Source of the DNA: JAKLKS01 sp964370855
GTDB lineage: Bacteria > Planctomycetota > JAJSAM01 > JAKLKS01
Assembly: GCA_964370855.1 (NCBI GenBank)
Contig: CAYJMF010000097.1
Span: 1 to 18,130, forward strand
DNA length: 18,130 nucleotides
Direction: 5' to 3'
Shown here: one piece after another, positions 4,803 to 12,459 of the stretch
How positions within the stretch are numbered: position 1 is the first letter of the stretch
How the letters are laid out: every line of letters starts with the position of its first letter
Notes under the pieces: generated by a model
Told to the model about the DNA's origin: nothing
The model's database searches: none
Seen by the model: the letters and a program-made list of their open reading frames with translations, nothing else
Program-made: the position numbers and the translations under genes

Positions 4803-7214
4803 ATGGGACTCCTCCCCCGCCGCGCCGCCGTCCTCGCCGTTCTCGCCGCCCTGCCGGGCACCGTCCTCGGCGCCGACGCCGGCGGGGGGAATCCCGCAGG
4901 GCCCTTCTCCTCCTTCCTCGGCGGCTCCTCCACGGACGCGGTGACCGCCGTCGCCGCGGGCCCCGACGGCGCCCTCTACGTCGTCGGCACCACCTCCTCC
5001 TCCGACTTCCCCCTCGCCTCCCCCCTGCAGGGCGCCCTCGCCGGCGGCAGCGACGCCTTCGTGGCGAAGGTGGCCTCCGACGGCAGGACGCTCCTCTGGT
5101 CCACGTTCCTCGGCGGAACCGCGGACGACGGGGCCCTCGCCGTCGCCGCCGCCCCCGACGGATCGGTCTGGGTGGCGGGCTCCACCGCCTCCACGGACTT
5201 CCCCCTCGCCGGCCCCCTCCAGACGGAGAACGGCGGCGACGAGACCGGCTTCCTCGCCCGGCTCTCCGCCGACGGCGCCGTCCTCCTCTCCTCCACCTAC
5301 CTCGGCGGCTCGGGAACGGATCGCATCCAGGCCATCGCCCTGGACGGGGGCGGGAACCCGTGGGTGGCCGGCACCACGGACTCCGTGGACTTCGCCACGA
5401 CCCCCGACGCCATCCTCGCGGCCCCCGCGGGCGGCGAGGACGCCTTCGCGGCCCGCGTCTCCTCCGACGGGGCCACCCTGCTGCATGCCACCTACCTCGG
5501 CGGGACCGGCAGGGACGCGGCCCTCGCCCTCGCCCTCGACGCGTCCGGGGCGGTGGCCATCGCGGGCCGGACCGACTCCGAGGACTTCCCCGCGCTCGGC
5601 GAGTGGCAGCCCGGGAACGGAGGGGGGCTCGACGCCTTCCTCCTCGTCCTCAACGAGATCGACGGCACGCTCCGCTCCTCCACCTGCCTCGGCGGCGAGG
5701 GGGACGACGAGGCCGCCTGCATCGCCGTCCGCTCCACGGGCATCTACGTCCTGGCCGGCCGCACCTCCTCCCCCGACTTCCCCAACACCGGCGGGCTGAC
5801 CCCCTTCCCCGCGGGGGGCGCCGACGCCTTCGTCGCGGTGACGGGGTACCAGGCGAGCTCCCTCGACTTCTGCTCCCTCCTCGGAGGGACGGGGGACGAC
5901 GGGGCCGCGGCCCTCTCCGTGGACGGGAACGGCAACCTCCTCGTCGCCGGCACCACGGACTCCCCCGACTTCCCCCTCCACGCCGCGGGCCAGCCTTCGC
6001 CGGCCGGCGGGACCGACGGGTTCGTGGCCCGCATCCACTCCGCAGGCGGCGGCCTCCTCTACTCCTCGTACTTCGGCGGCTCCGGAGACGACGCCCTCCT
6101 CGCCCTGTCCCTCGACGGGACCGGCGCCCCCCGGGTCGGCGGCAGGACGGACTCCGCCGACTTCCCCCTGCGCGTCCCCTTCCAGTCCGCCCCCGGCGGC
6201 ACCATGGACGGCCTCTTCGCAGCCCCCCTCGTCGCGCCGCCGGCGCCGGAGCGCTTCCGCGCCACCGCCGTCGTCCACGACTCCGTCTCCCTCTCCTGGG
6301 ACGACCCCACCGCGGGGCGCTCCACCTTCCGCATGGAACGCCGCATCGGGACCGGCTCCTGGAGCCTCTTCGCCGACCTCCCCGCGGGGGCCGTCGACCT
6401 CGTCGACGGCTCCGTCGCCCCGTCGACGAACTACTCCTACCGCCTGCGCCTCTCCCTGGACGGCGACCTCTCCTCCTGGACCCTGCCGGTGACCCTCACC
6501 ACCCCCATGGTCCCCGTGCCCCTTCCCCCGGGAGCCGTCTCCGCCCTGGTCCTCGACCCCCGGTCCGTCGCCCTGGCCTGGGAGGATCGCAGCGACAGGG
6601 AGATCACCTACGAGGTCTACCGCAGCGTGGACGGCGGCCCCTTCGCCTTCCTCCAGACCCTCCCCGCGGGCACCACCGCGACGACGGACTCCTCGGCGGA
6701 ACCGGACCGCACCCTCTACTACGCCGTGCGCGCCGTGGGAGTCTCCGGCCCCTCGCCCTTCGCGAACTCCGGCGAGGCGCGCACCCCCGCCACCCTCGAG
6801 GTTTCCCTCCTCGGCGGGCGGCGCATCGATGGGCCGAAGTCCCGCAAGGACTCGCTCCGGCTGGAGGCGCTCCTCACCCTCGGGACGGGGGCCGTCCTCG
6901 ACCCCGCAGCGGAGGGGCTGCGCGTCACCCTCGGCGCGGGGAAGGACGCCTGGGTTCTCGACATCGCCCCGCACACGCCGGGCTGGAAGGTCCGCAAGGG
7001 GGTGTGGACGTGGAAGAGCCCCCGCGGGACCACGGCGAAGACGACCCTGGTCCTCGACGCGGCGACGGGCTCCCTCAGGGTGGCCGCGAAGAAGCTCGAC
7101 CTCGCCGCCGCGGCCGCCGGCGCGCTCCGCCTCGCGGTCCGGTGCGGGATGGAGGCCGGTTCCTCCTCCGGCGACTGGGTCGAGGAGAAGCCGGGGCGGC
7201 TCGCCTACGAGTAG
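4803..7214 (+). CDS. Secreted SBBP seven-repeat beta-propeller with two FN3-like domains
   Basis: The 803-residue product starts at the ATG at 4803, with GGAG at 4793-4796 giving a 6-base spacing. Residues 1-25 are a signal peptide (Arg-Arg, Ala/Leu/Val core, VLGADA cleavage region). Residues about 35-480 hold seven repeats of about 64 residues, each starting with a LGG or FGG turn (FLGGSSTD, FLGGTADD, YLGGSGTD, YLGGTGRD, CLGGEGDD, LLGGTGDD, YFGGSGDD). Each then has an A/V-rich strand, a G-x-T-x-S-x-DFP segment and a DAFVAKV-type strand. This is the SBBP (beta-propeller) repeat, and seven copies would close a full propeller. Two fibronectin type III-like domains follow (about 479-572 and 575-660: SVSLSWDD, SVALAWEDR, YYAVRAVG). 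A final beta-rich region of about 140 residues (661-803) is unrecognised. No sortase or type IX signal is seen. It is probably extracellular or periplasmic. Its stop overlaps the convergent aroB stop region by 10 bases. Confidence 0.9.
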   Translation: MGLLPRRAAVLAVLAALPGTVLGADAGGGNPAGPFSSFLGGSSTDAVTAVAAGPDGALYVVGTTSSSDFPLASPLQGALAGGSDAFVAKVASDGRTLLWSTFLGGTADDGALAVAAAPDGSVWVAGSTASTDFPLAGPLQTENGGDETGFLARLSADGAVLLSSTYLGGSGTDRIQAIALDGGGNPWVAGTTDSVDFATTPDAILAAPAGGEDAFAARVSSDGATLLHATYLGGTGRDAALALALDASGAVAIAGRTDSEDFPALGEWQPGNGGGLDAFLLVLNEIDGTLRSSTCLGGEGDDEAACIAVRSTGIYVLAGRTSSPDFPNTGGLTPFPAGGADAFVAVTGYQASSLDFCSLLGGTGDDGAAALSVDGNGNLLVAGTTDSPDFPLHAAGQPSPAGGTDGFVARIHSAGGGLLYSSYFGGSGDDALLALSLDGTGAPRVGGRTDSADFPLRVPFQSAPGGTMDGLFAAPLVAPPAPERFRATAVVHDSVSLSWDDPTAGRSTFRMERRIGTGSWSLFADLPAGAVDLVDGSVAPSTNYSYRLRLSLDGDLSSWTLPVTLTTPMVPVPLPPGAVSALVLDPRSVALAWEDRSDREITYEVYRSVDGGPFAFLQTLPAGTTATTDSSAEPDRTLYYAVRAVGVSGPSPFANSGEARTPATLEVSLLGGRRIDGPKSRKDSLRLEALLTLGTGAVLDPAAEGLRVTLGAGKDAWVLDIAPHTPGWKVRKGVWTWKSPRGTTAKTTLVLDAATGSLRVAAKKLDLAAAAAGALRLAVRCGMEAGSSSGDWVEEKPGRLAYE

Positions 7215-8383
7215 GAGGAGCCGGGGAGGGGAAGGCCGCGCGCCAGCTCCTCCCGAGACACCTCGACGACGACGGGCGCCGCCGCGCGCCCCCGGGGCCC
7301 CACCCCCCGGGGGCCCCCGCCCCCGCGGGTGTCCNNNNNNNNNNCCCCCCGGGCGGGGGGGGGGGGGCGCGGGCGGGCCCCCCCGGGGGGGGCGGCCGGG
7401 GGGCCCCGCTTCTTGTCCACCCCGGTGAACCGCATCACGGCCCGCCGGTCCACGCCCCGGGGGAGGTGCACGGGGAGCCCGAGGGCGGCCAGGGCCCCGG
7501 CCACGGCCTCAGCCTCCCCGGGGCGGAGCAGGCCCCGCCCCTCGGAGAGTCGCGCCGCGGCGACGATGCCCACGGAGACCGCCTCGCCGTGGAGCATCCG
7601 GAAGCCCGTGGCCGCCTCGAGGGCGTGGCCCAAGGTGTGGCCGAGGTTGAGGAGCACGCGGAGCCCCCCCGTCTCCCGGGGATCCGCGGCCACGAGGTCC
7701 GCCTTGGCGGCGGCGGACCTCGCCACCGCCCGCCCGAGGGCGGCGGGGTCGCCGGCGGCGGCGGCGGCGAGCCGCCGCACACGGGGGAGGCCGGCCCGGA
7801 GGCCCGCGAGGAGTTCCGTCTTGGCGGCCTCGGCGAGGCCGTTGCGCCGGTGGCGGGCGGGCAGCGTCGCCAGCACGCGGGCATCGGCCAGGACGAGGAG
7901 CGGGTGGTGGAAGGCCCCGGCGAGGTTCTTCCCCTCGGGGAGGTCCACGCCGGTCTTCCCCCCCACCGCGGCGTCGGCCATGGCGAGCACCGTCGTGGGC
8001 ACGGCGATCCAGGGGATCCCCCGGGCGTAGACGGCGGCTGCGAATCCGGCGAGATCGGTGATCACCCCCCCGCCGAGGGCGATGACGGGCGTCCCCCGGT
8101 CCGCCCCGAGGTCCGCCAGGGCCCGGAGGACGCGTCCCGCGGAGGCGAGGGTCTTGGTCCCCTCCCCCGGGGGCAGGACGAGGACCGCGGGCCGGAAGCC
8201 GGCCCCGCGGAGGGAGGCGAGGGCGCGGGGGCCGTGGAGCCGCCGGACGGTGCGGTCCGTGACGAGGAGGCAGGGGCCGGGGGGGAGGTGGCGCGCCGCC
8301 TCGGCGCCGAGGGTATCGAGGAGACCGGCGCCGTAGCGGAGCGCCGTGACCGCCCCCGGCCCCGCGCGCAGCAGCCTCCTCAC
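7205..8383 (-). CDS. aroB: 3-dehydroquinate synthase AroB (interrupted by assembly gap)
   Basis: AroB converts DAHP to 3-dehydroquinate, the second step of the shikimate pathway, using NAD and a divalent metal. Visible motifs: LPPGEGTKT (70-78), GGGVITDLAGFAAAVYARG (104-122), PTTVLAMADAAVGGKTGVD (129-147), the metal-ligand glutamate in GLAEAAKTE (182-190, E185), and histidines in LNLGHTLGHALE (245-256) and LHGEAVSVG (264-272). The GTG start at 8383 shares GTGA with the stop of the upstream two-TM gene, so the two are translationally coupled. The open frame is 392 codons including 10 N at 7335-7344. Residues about 327-369 are Pro/Gly/Arg junk, while DKK before it and PVVVEVSREEL after it match the AroB C-terminus. 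The gap region therefore seems to carry surplus low-complexity sequence, not a real insertion. The identification is secure; the 3' quarter is not reliable. Confidence 0.93.
   Translation of the reverse strand: MRRLLRAGPGAVTALRYGAGLLDTLGAEAARHLPPGPCLLVTDRTVRRLHGPRALASLRGAGFRPAVLVLPPGEGTKTLASAGRVLRALADLGADRGTPVIALGGGVITDLAGFAAAVYARGIPWIAVPTTVLAMADAAVGGKTGVDLPEGKNLAGAFHHPLLVLADARVLATLPARHRRNGLAEAAKTELLAGLRAGLPRVRRLAAAAAGDPAALGRAVARSAAAKADLVAADPRETGGLRVLLNLGHTLGHALEAATGFRMLHGEAVSVGIVAAARLSEGRGLLRPGEAEAVAGALAALGLPVHLPRGVDRRAVMRFTGVDKKRGPPAAPPGGARPRPPPPARGXXXXDTRGGGGPRGVGPRGRAAAPVVVEVSREELARGLPLPGSSYS
7335..7344. other. 10-N assembly gap inside aroB
   Basis: Ten N bases are flanked by C and G homopolymer runs (about 7290-7334 and 7345-7400). 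It lies between the conserved DKK motif and the C-terminal strand of AroB. The true gap length is unknown; 10 N is likely a placeholder. Confidence 0.95.
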
Positions 8384-9900
8384 GCCCCGCCTTCCGCGGG
8401 AGGAGGCGCGTCCACCGGGCCCTTCACCGGCTCCCGCCGCCGCGCGAGCCGCTCGACCCGCCTCTTCTCCGCCGACTCCGCTTCGATGCGGCCCTGGCGG
8501 ATCGACCTCCAGAGGCCGAAGCCGAGGAGGAGCATGAAGCCTGCGAGGACCAGCATCACGGAGCGTCCCACGTTGTCCGTCCCCATGGGGGCGGCGACGA
8601 CGCGGGTGGCGACGACGACGGCGGCCCGCTTCATGGGCCCGCCGCCGGCGGGCTCGTAGGCGACCCGCTTGAGGAAGATCCCGTCCACGGCGACGCGGTC
8701 GTCGGGCTTGAAGCCGCGGTCCACGAGGGAGAAGGGGGTGTAGACCCAGAGGGCCGGCGCGCCGTCCTGGTCCACGAGGAAGCCGACCCAGAGCTGCTCG
8801 ACGTTGCCCGGGTTGGGGCGGACCTCCTTGATGACGGAGGGCCGCGCGAGGTAGCCGACGTACCGCACGGGGCGGAAGCGGTAGATCTCGGGCCGGTCGA
8901 GGAGCTCCTTGTAGCGGCCCGTCACGTCCTCGGGGGGCCAGATCCGCAGACCCGGGTCCCTCGCCTGCTTCGCCTTCGCCCACCCCTCCCAGCCGTCGGG
9001 ACCGATGTTCCTCGCGAGGTTGAGGAGGTAGAAGAGGGGGTCCTCGTCGCGGATCACCATGTCCGCCGGGGTCTCGTCGCGGACCTGGTCGAACCAGGAG
9101 GCGTCGAGGTCCCGGATCTCGACCCTCGGGAAGTCGAGGCGGGGGCGGCGCTGGAGGACGAGGTGGGGCGTCGGGACCTCGGCCTCCGCGCCCGGCGCCC
9201 TCGCGGGCCAGCTCTTGTAGAAGATGCCCTGCAGGCGGACCCACCCGCCTCCCGGGGCGACGGGGTCGGGCTCGAGGGGGTTGCCGACGGGCCAGGAGAA
9301 GGTCCAGAGGCGGCCGCCGCCGTCGCGCACCATGCCGCGGCGGACCTCCCTGACGAGGCCCGAGGGGATCTCGTAGGGCTCCCGCTCGAGGGAGAGGAGC
9401 TCGCCGCTCACGAGGACGAGCTTCCCCATGGACGCCGCGGGTGCGGCGAGGAGGGCCGCGGGCTCGGCCTTCCCGTCGAAGGCCGCCTCCTGGAGATTCA
9501 TGACGCGGGCGTTGCCGGAGACGCGGTCGAGAAGGAGGGCGTAGGGCTCCGGGTCCACGGCGGCGACGCCCTGGACGACGTCGGTCCACTTCGCGAGATC
9601 GGCGCGGAGGATCCCCTCGACCTCGGCCCCCTCCTCCTCGGGGAAGAGGGGCACGATCTCGAGGGGCTTGGCGGTGCCGTCCCCCCCGGGGCGCGGGTCC
9701 GCGGGCATGTCCTGGGGATCCCGCTCCGTGTCCCCGGGCAGGGTGCCCTGGGAGTAGACGACCATCGCCCCCATCATGCCGAGGACCACGAGCATGGCCA
9801 CGGCCATGAGGATGATGCGGCCCTTCTCCTGGGGGGTGAGGCCCGGGGAGGAGCGGGGGGCGGGCGGCGGCGGCGGCGGGGAGAAGGGATTGGGGAACAT
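8380..9900 (-). CDS. Two-TM protein of unknown function, large extracytoplasmic domain
   Basis: I do not recognise this 506-residue protein. Its N-terminus (1-25) is very Pro-rich (FSPPPPPPAP) and charged, followed by a hydrophobic segment at about 29-48 (ILMAVAMLVVLGMMGAMVVY). About 390 mostly polar residues follow, then a second membrane segment at about 447-464 (SVMLVLAGFMLLLGFGLW) and an Arg/Lys-rich tail ending in PPPAEGGA. By the positive-inside rule both ends should be cytoplasmic and the middle extracytoplasmic. The middle is rich in beta-strand patterns, with short segments such as LVLVSGELLSLE and DDRVAVDGIFLKR that could be OB-fold-like. No catalytic motif is visible. The ATG at 9900 has a GGGAG site partly inside a 6-bp hairpin. 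Its stop overlaps the aroB start (GTGA). It may be a Planctomycetota-type conserved hypothetical; this is a guess. Confidence 0.85.
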   Translation of the reverse strand: MFPNPFSPPPPPPAPRSSPGLTPQEKGRIILMAVAMLVVLGMMGAMVVYSQGTLPGDTERDPQDMPADPRPGGDGTAKPLEIVPLFPEEEGAEVEGILRADLAKWTDVVQGVAAVDPEPYALLLDRVSGNARVMNLQEAAFDGKAEPAALLAAPAASMGKLVLVSGELLSLEREPYEIPSGLVREVRRGMVRDGGGRLWTFSWPVGNPLEPDPVAPGGGWVRLQGIFYKSWPARAPGAEAEVPTPHLVLQRRPRLDFPRVEIRDLDASWFDQVRDETPADMVIRDEDPLFYLLNLARNIGPDGWEGWAKAKQARDPGLRIWPPEDVTGRYKELLDRPEIYRFRPVRYVGYLARPSVIKEVRPNPGNVEQLWVGFLVDQDGAPALWVYTPFSLVDRGFKPDDRVAVDGIFLKRVAYEPAGGGPMKRAAVVVATRVVAAPMGTDNVGRSVMLVLAGFMLLLGFGLWRSIRQGRIEAESAEKRRVERLARRREPVKGPVDAPPPAEGGA

Positions 9901-10012
9901 GGGGGGCTCCCTCGGAGCCGTGCGGCGGCGCCCGCGGGAACGGGAGCATGGTAGCACGGGGGCCCCGCGGAATCCCTCCTCCCCCGCGCCCCGCCGGGTA
10001 GCGTGATCCCCG
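9901..10012. promoter_or_regulatory. Divergent promoter region, two-TM gene and folC
   Basis: This 112-base spacer between divergent genes must contain both promoters. It carries the hairpin next to the two-TM gene start (9905-9919). No clear -35/-10 elements were recognised. folC has no obvious Shine-Dalgarno sequence in the 15 bases before its ATG, so it may start on a short leader. Confidence 0.45.
9905..9919 (-). promoter_or_regulatory. Hairpin containing the ribosome site of the two-TM gene
   Basis: On the minus strand GGCTCC (9919-9914), loop GAG, GGAGCC (9910-9905) form a perfect 6-bp stem. The GGGAG ribosome site lies in the loop and 3' arm, ending about 6 bases before the ATG at 9900. 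The structure could limit translation of the two-TM protein and, through coupling, of aroB. Confidence 0.45.
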
Positions 10013-11353
10013 ATGCCCCCCTCCGCCTTCGACCGCGCCTTCCGGCGCCTTGCGTCCCTCACGGACTACGAGACCATGGCCGCGGTCCCCTACCACGAGC
10101 GGACCTACGGGCTCGCCCGCATCGACGGCCTCCTCGACGACCTCGGCCGCCCCTTCGAGGGGAAGCCCCTCCTCCACGTCGTCGGCTCCAAGGGGAAGGG
10201 GACGACGACGGCGGCGGCGGCGGCGATCCTCCGGGCCTCCGGGTACCGCACCGGCGCCTACACCTCCCCCCACCTCGTGCACCCCTCGGAGCGCATCTCC
10301 GTGGACGGGGGACCGGTCCCGGGGAAGCGGTTCGCAGCCGCCGTGGACCGGATCCTGCCGCTGGCCCTCCGCCGCTCCGGCGGCGAGCGCCCGACCTTCT
10401 TCGAGCTCATGACCGCCGCTGCGCTCCTCCTCTTCGAGGAGGAGGGATGCGGCGCCGCCGTCCTCGAGGCCGGCATGGGCGGGCGCCTCGACGCCACCAC
10501 CGCGCCCCGGCGCTCGGCGGTGCTCCTCACCTCCGTCTCCCTGGATCACACGGCACAGCTCGGCCGGACCACCGCCCTCATCGCCGCCGAGAAGACCGCC
10601 GCGGCGCGGCTCGGGATGCCCTTCTTCAGCGCCGTGCCCCCGGATTCCCCCGCGGGGAGGGTCGTCGCGAAGCAGTGCCGCCGGGCGGGGGCCCCCCTCT
10701 TCACCGTCGACAGGGACTGGTTCGTGGAGGGGGCGGAGACGGAGCTGCGGGAGGACGGCCCCCGGACGACCTTCGACATCGCCCATCCCGGGGGCGGCGC
10801 GATCCGCGGCTTTGAGCTCCCGATGCTGGGCGTCCACCAGGCGGGCAACGCGGCCCTGGCCGTGGAGGCCGTCATCGGACTCGCGAAACGCGAGATCCTC
10901 GACGGCCCCTTCGCCGCCGTGTGGGAGGGGATCAAGGCGACCCGGGTCCCGGCCCGCCTCGAGGTCGTCGGCCGCCGTCCCCTCGTCATCGTGGACGGCG
11001 CCCACAACGGCGCCTCCGTGCGGGCCGCCGTGGCCGCGGTGCGCGCCGTGGCCGATCCCGCGGGCCGGCTCCACGTCGTCTTCGCCGCCAACAAGGACAA
11101 GGACCTCCGCGGCATGCTGCGGGCCTTCCGCGGGCGGGCGCGGGTCTACGCCACGGAGGTCGCGAACCCGCGGAGGGCGCCGGCGGAGGACCTCGTCCGC
11201 ATCGGCCGGGAGGAGGGCCTCGTCGCGACCGCCGCCGGCGCCCCGCGGGAGGCCTACGCCGCGGCCCTGGCGGCGGCGGCCCCCCGGGACACCGTCCTCG
11301 TCACGGGGTCGATGTACCTCGCGGGGGAGGTGAGGGGGCAGGTGCGGGGGTAG
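10013..11353 (+). CDS. folC: Folylpolyglutamate synthase / dihydrofolate synthase FolC
   Basis: FolC is an ATP-dependent Mur-ligase-like enzyme that adds glutamate to dihydropteroate and to folates. The 446-residue product has the full motif set: ATP-binding loop GSKGKGTT (58-65), YTSPHL (85-90) near the pterin site, EAGMGGRLDATT (154-165), SLDHTAQLG (178-186), AEKTA (194-198), HQAGNAALA (276-284), PARLEVV (314-320), VDGAHN (328-333) at the start of the C-terminal glutamate-ligase domain, and VTGSMYLAGEVR near the end (about 431-442). Length is normal for the family. The ATG at 10013 is chosen because the conserved fold starts soon after; no good ribosome site is visible. It is divergent from the two-TM/aroB pair and convergent with rsgA, so it seems to be monocistronic. 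Whether it has both activities cannot be told from sequence alone. Confidence 0.95.
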   Translation: MPPSAFDRAFRRLASLTDYETMAAVPYHERTYGLARIDGLLDDLGRPFEGKPLLHVVGSKGKGTTTAAAAAILRASGYRTGAYTSPHLVHPSERISVDGGPVPGKRFAAAVDRILPLALRRSGGERPTFFELMTAAALLLFEEEGCGAAVLEAGMGGRLDATTAPRRSAVLLTSVSLDHTAQLGRTTALIAAEKTAAARLGMPFFSAVPPDSPAGRVVAKQCRRAGAPLFTVDRDWFVEGAETELREDGPRTTFDIAHPGGGAIRGFELPMLGVHQAGNAALAVEAVIGLAKREILDGPFAAVWEGIKATRVPARLEVVGRRPLVIVDGAHNGASVRAAVAAVRAVADPAGRLHVVFAANKDKDLRGMLRAFRGRARVYATEVANPRRAPAEDLVRIGREEGLVATAAGAPREAYAAALAAAAPRDTVLVTGSMYLAGEVRGQVRG

Positions 11354-11465
11354 CAGCCTGGGAGACCGCGATTCCGACGATCCGTCACTACATTTTTTGG
11401 CGTTTTGACATGTGAAATTCTGTCATTTCGCACCTGCGAGGAGTCCTCCCCCTCCCCCCCCTCTC
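11354..11465. other. Convergent intergenic spacer with AT-rich island
   Basis: This 112-base spacer lies between the stops of folC (plus) and rsgA (minus). Bases 11387-11428 contain only 13 G/C in 42, in contrast with their surroundings. It includes a run of six T (11393-11398), TTGACA (11405-11410), and an inverted pair TGACA/TGTCA (11406-11410 and 11421-11425). A 5-bp stem TCGCA/TGCGA follows at about 11428-11439. Confidence 0.7.
11376..11398 (+). terminator. Possible weak intrinsic terminator after folC
   Basis: A 4-bp stem GACG/CGTC around ATC (11376-11386) is followed six bases later by six T (11393-11398), beginning 23 bases after the folC stop. The stem is short for a strong terminator and the T-run is offset, so this is only a candidate. 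Confidence 0.3.
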
Positions 11466-12419
11466 CTACCTCCTCCTCCTCTGCGCCGCCTCCTCCAGCA
11501 TCGTCTGGAGCATGGCCCGGTAGGAGTCGAGCCGCCTCGGGTCCACGGCGCCGCCGGCCGCGGCGGCGGTCACGGCGCAGCCGGGCTCCACGCGGTGGGT
11601 GCAGTCCTGGAAGCGGCACTTCCCGTTGAAGGGGGCGAGTTCGGGGAAGAAGAGGGGGAGGTCGCCGGGGCGGATGTCGGGGAGCGCCAGCGTCCGCACG
11701 CCGGGCGTGTCCACGACCCAGCCGCCGCCGGGGAAGGGGACGAGCCGCGACGCCGTCGTCGTGTGGCGCCCCTTCCCGGTCTTCGCGTTCACCGCCCCGA
11801 TGGAGAGATCCGGCGCCAGGGGCCCGAGGAGCGCCTTCAGCAGGGTCGACTTCCCGGCGCCGCTCGGCCCCACGAAGACCGAGGTCTTCCCGTGCAGGCG
11901 CGCGTTGAGCGCGTCGAGCCCGCCGCCCCGCGGCGAGCAGACCCGCACCACGGGCACCCCCGCCCGCGCGTAGAGCGCCTCGAGGTCGGCCACGAGGGAC
12001 TCGGGCACGAGATCGGTCTTCGACACCGCCACCAGCCCCTCCACGTCCTGGGCCGCGGCGCAGGTCAGCACCCGGTCCGTGAGCCGCGTGCTCGGCTCCG
12101 GCTCCGCGCAGGGCAGCAGCGCCACCACGATGTCCACGTTGGCCGCCACCACCTGCGGCCGCCCCCCCGTCGCCGACTCCCGGGCGAAGCGGCTCCGCCG
12201 CGGGAGCACGCGGTCCACGGAGGCCGTGTCCGCGTGGAGGACGACGAGCACCCGGTCCCCCGGCGCCAGGGGGCTCCGCTCCGCGCGGCCGAACTTGTGG
12301 ATGCGCCCCCGCACGCTGCAGAAGAGCGGCTCCCCGCCGGCGGCGGGCACCACCTCGCAGCCCCGCGCGTCCACGCGCCGGACCAGCGCCTCGAATCCGG
12401 CGTCGGTGGTGGTCGTCAC
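11466..12419 (-). CDS. rsgA: Ribosome small subunit-dependent GTPase RsgA
   Basis: RsgA (YjeQ) is a circularly permuted GTPase that helps mature the 30S ribosomal subunit. The 317-residue protein shows the permuted motif order G4-G1-G2-G3 after an N-terminal OB-fold-like region (about 10-75): SKTDL (133-137, G4, with Ser in place of the usual Asn), GPSGAGKSTLL (184-194, G1), GRHTTT (217-222, switch I region) and DTPG (237-240, G3). The C-terminal zinc-binding knuckle is present as C268, C273, H275 and C281 (CRFQDCTH...GC). The ATG at 12419 lies 40 bases after the stop of the HDOD-GAF-GGDEF gene on the same strand, so co-transcription is likely. No clear ribosome site is visible, and an internal start is possible but less likely because the OB-fold begins early. 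Identification is secure. Confidence 0.95.
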   Translation of the reverse strand: MTTTTDAGFEALVRRVDARGCEVVPAAGGEPLFCSVRGRIHKFGRAERSPLAPGDRVLVVLHADTASVDRVLPRRSRFARESATGGRPQVVAANVDIVVALLPCAEPEPSTRLTDRVLTCAAAQDVEGLVAVSKTDLVPESLVADLEALYARAGVPVVRVCSPRGGGLDALNARLHGKTSVFVGPSGAGKSTLLKALLGPLAPDLSIGAVNAKTGKGRHTTTASRLVPFPGGGWVVDTPGVRTLALPDIRPGDLPLFFPELAPFNGKCRFQDCTHRVEPGCAVTAAAAGGAVDPRRLDSYRAMLQTMLEEAAQRRRR

Positions 12420-12459
12420 GGGAAGCGCTCGGACGGCGACGCGCGGCGGCGGTGGACCT

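Noticed and set aside
5360..8659. 1099-codon plus-strand frame
   Set aside because: It is out of frame with the SBBP gene, is rich in Arg/Pro/Gly, crosses the N gap and has no domain.
9776..9960. Small plus-strand open frames over the two-TM gene start
   Set aside because: They are antisense to the Pro-rich N-terminus and give Gly/Arg low-complexity peptides with no ribosome site.
7205..11074. 1289-codon minus-strand open frame across aroB, the two-TM gene and folC
   Set aside because: Only the 3' part (from the GTG at 8383) encodes AroB. The remainder is an out-of-frame shadow of the two-TM gene and antisense to folC.
11405..11428. Plus-strand promoter with TTGACA -35
   Set aside because: TTGACA is present but there is no acceptable -10 at 16-18 bases and no gene on that strand downstream; it points into the convergent rsgA gene.
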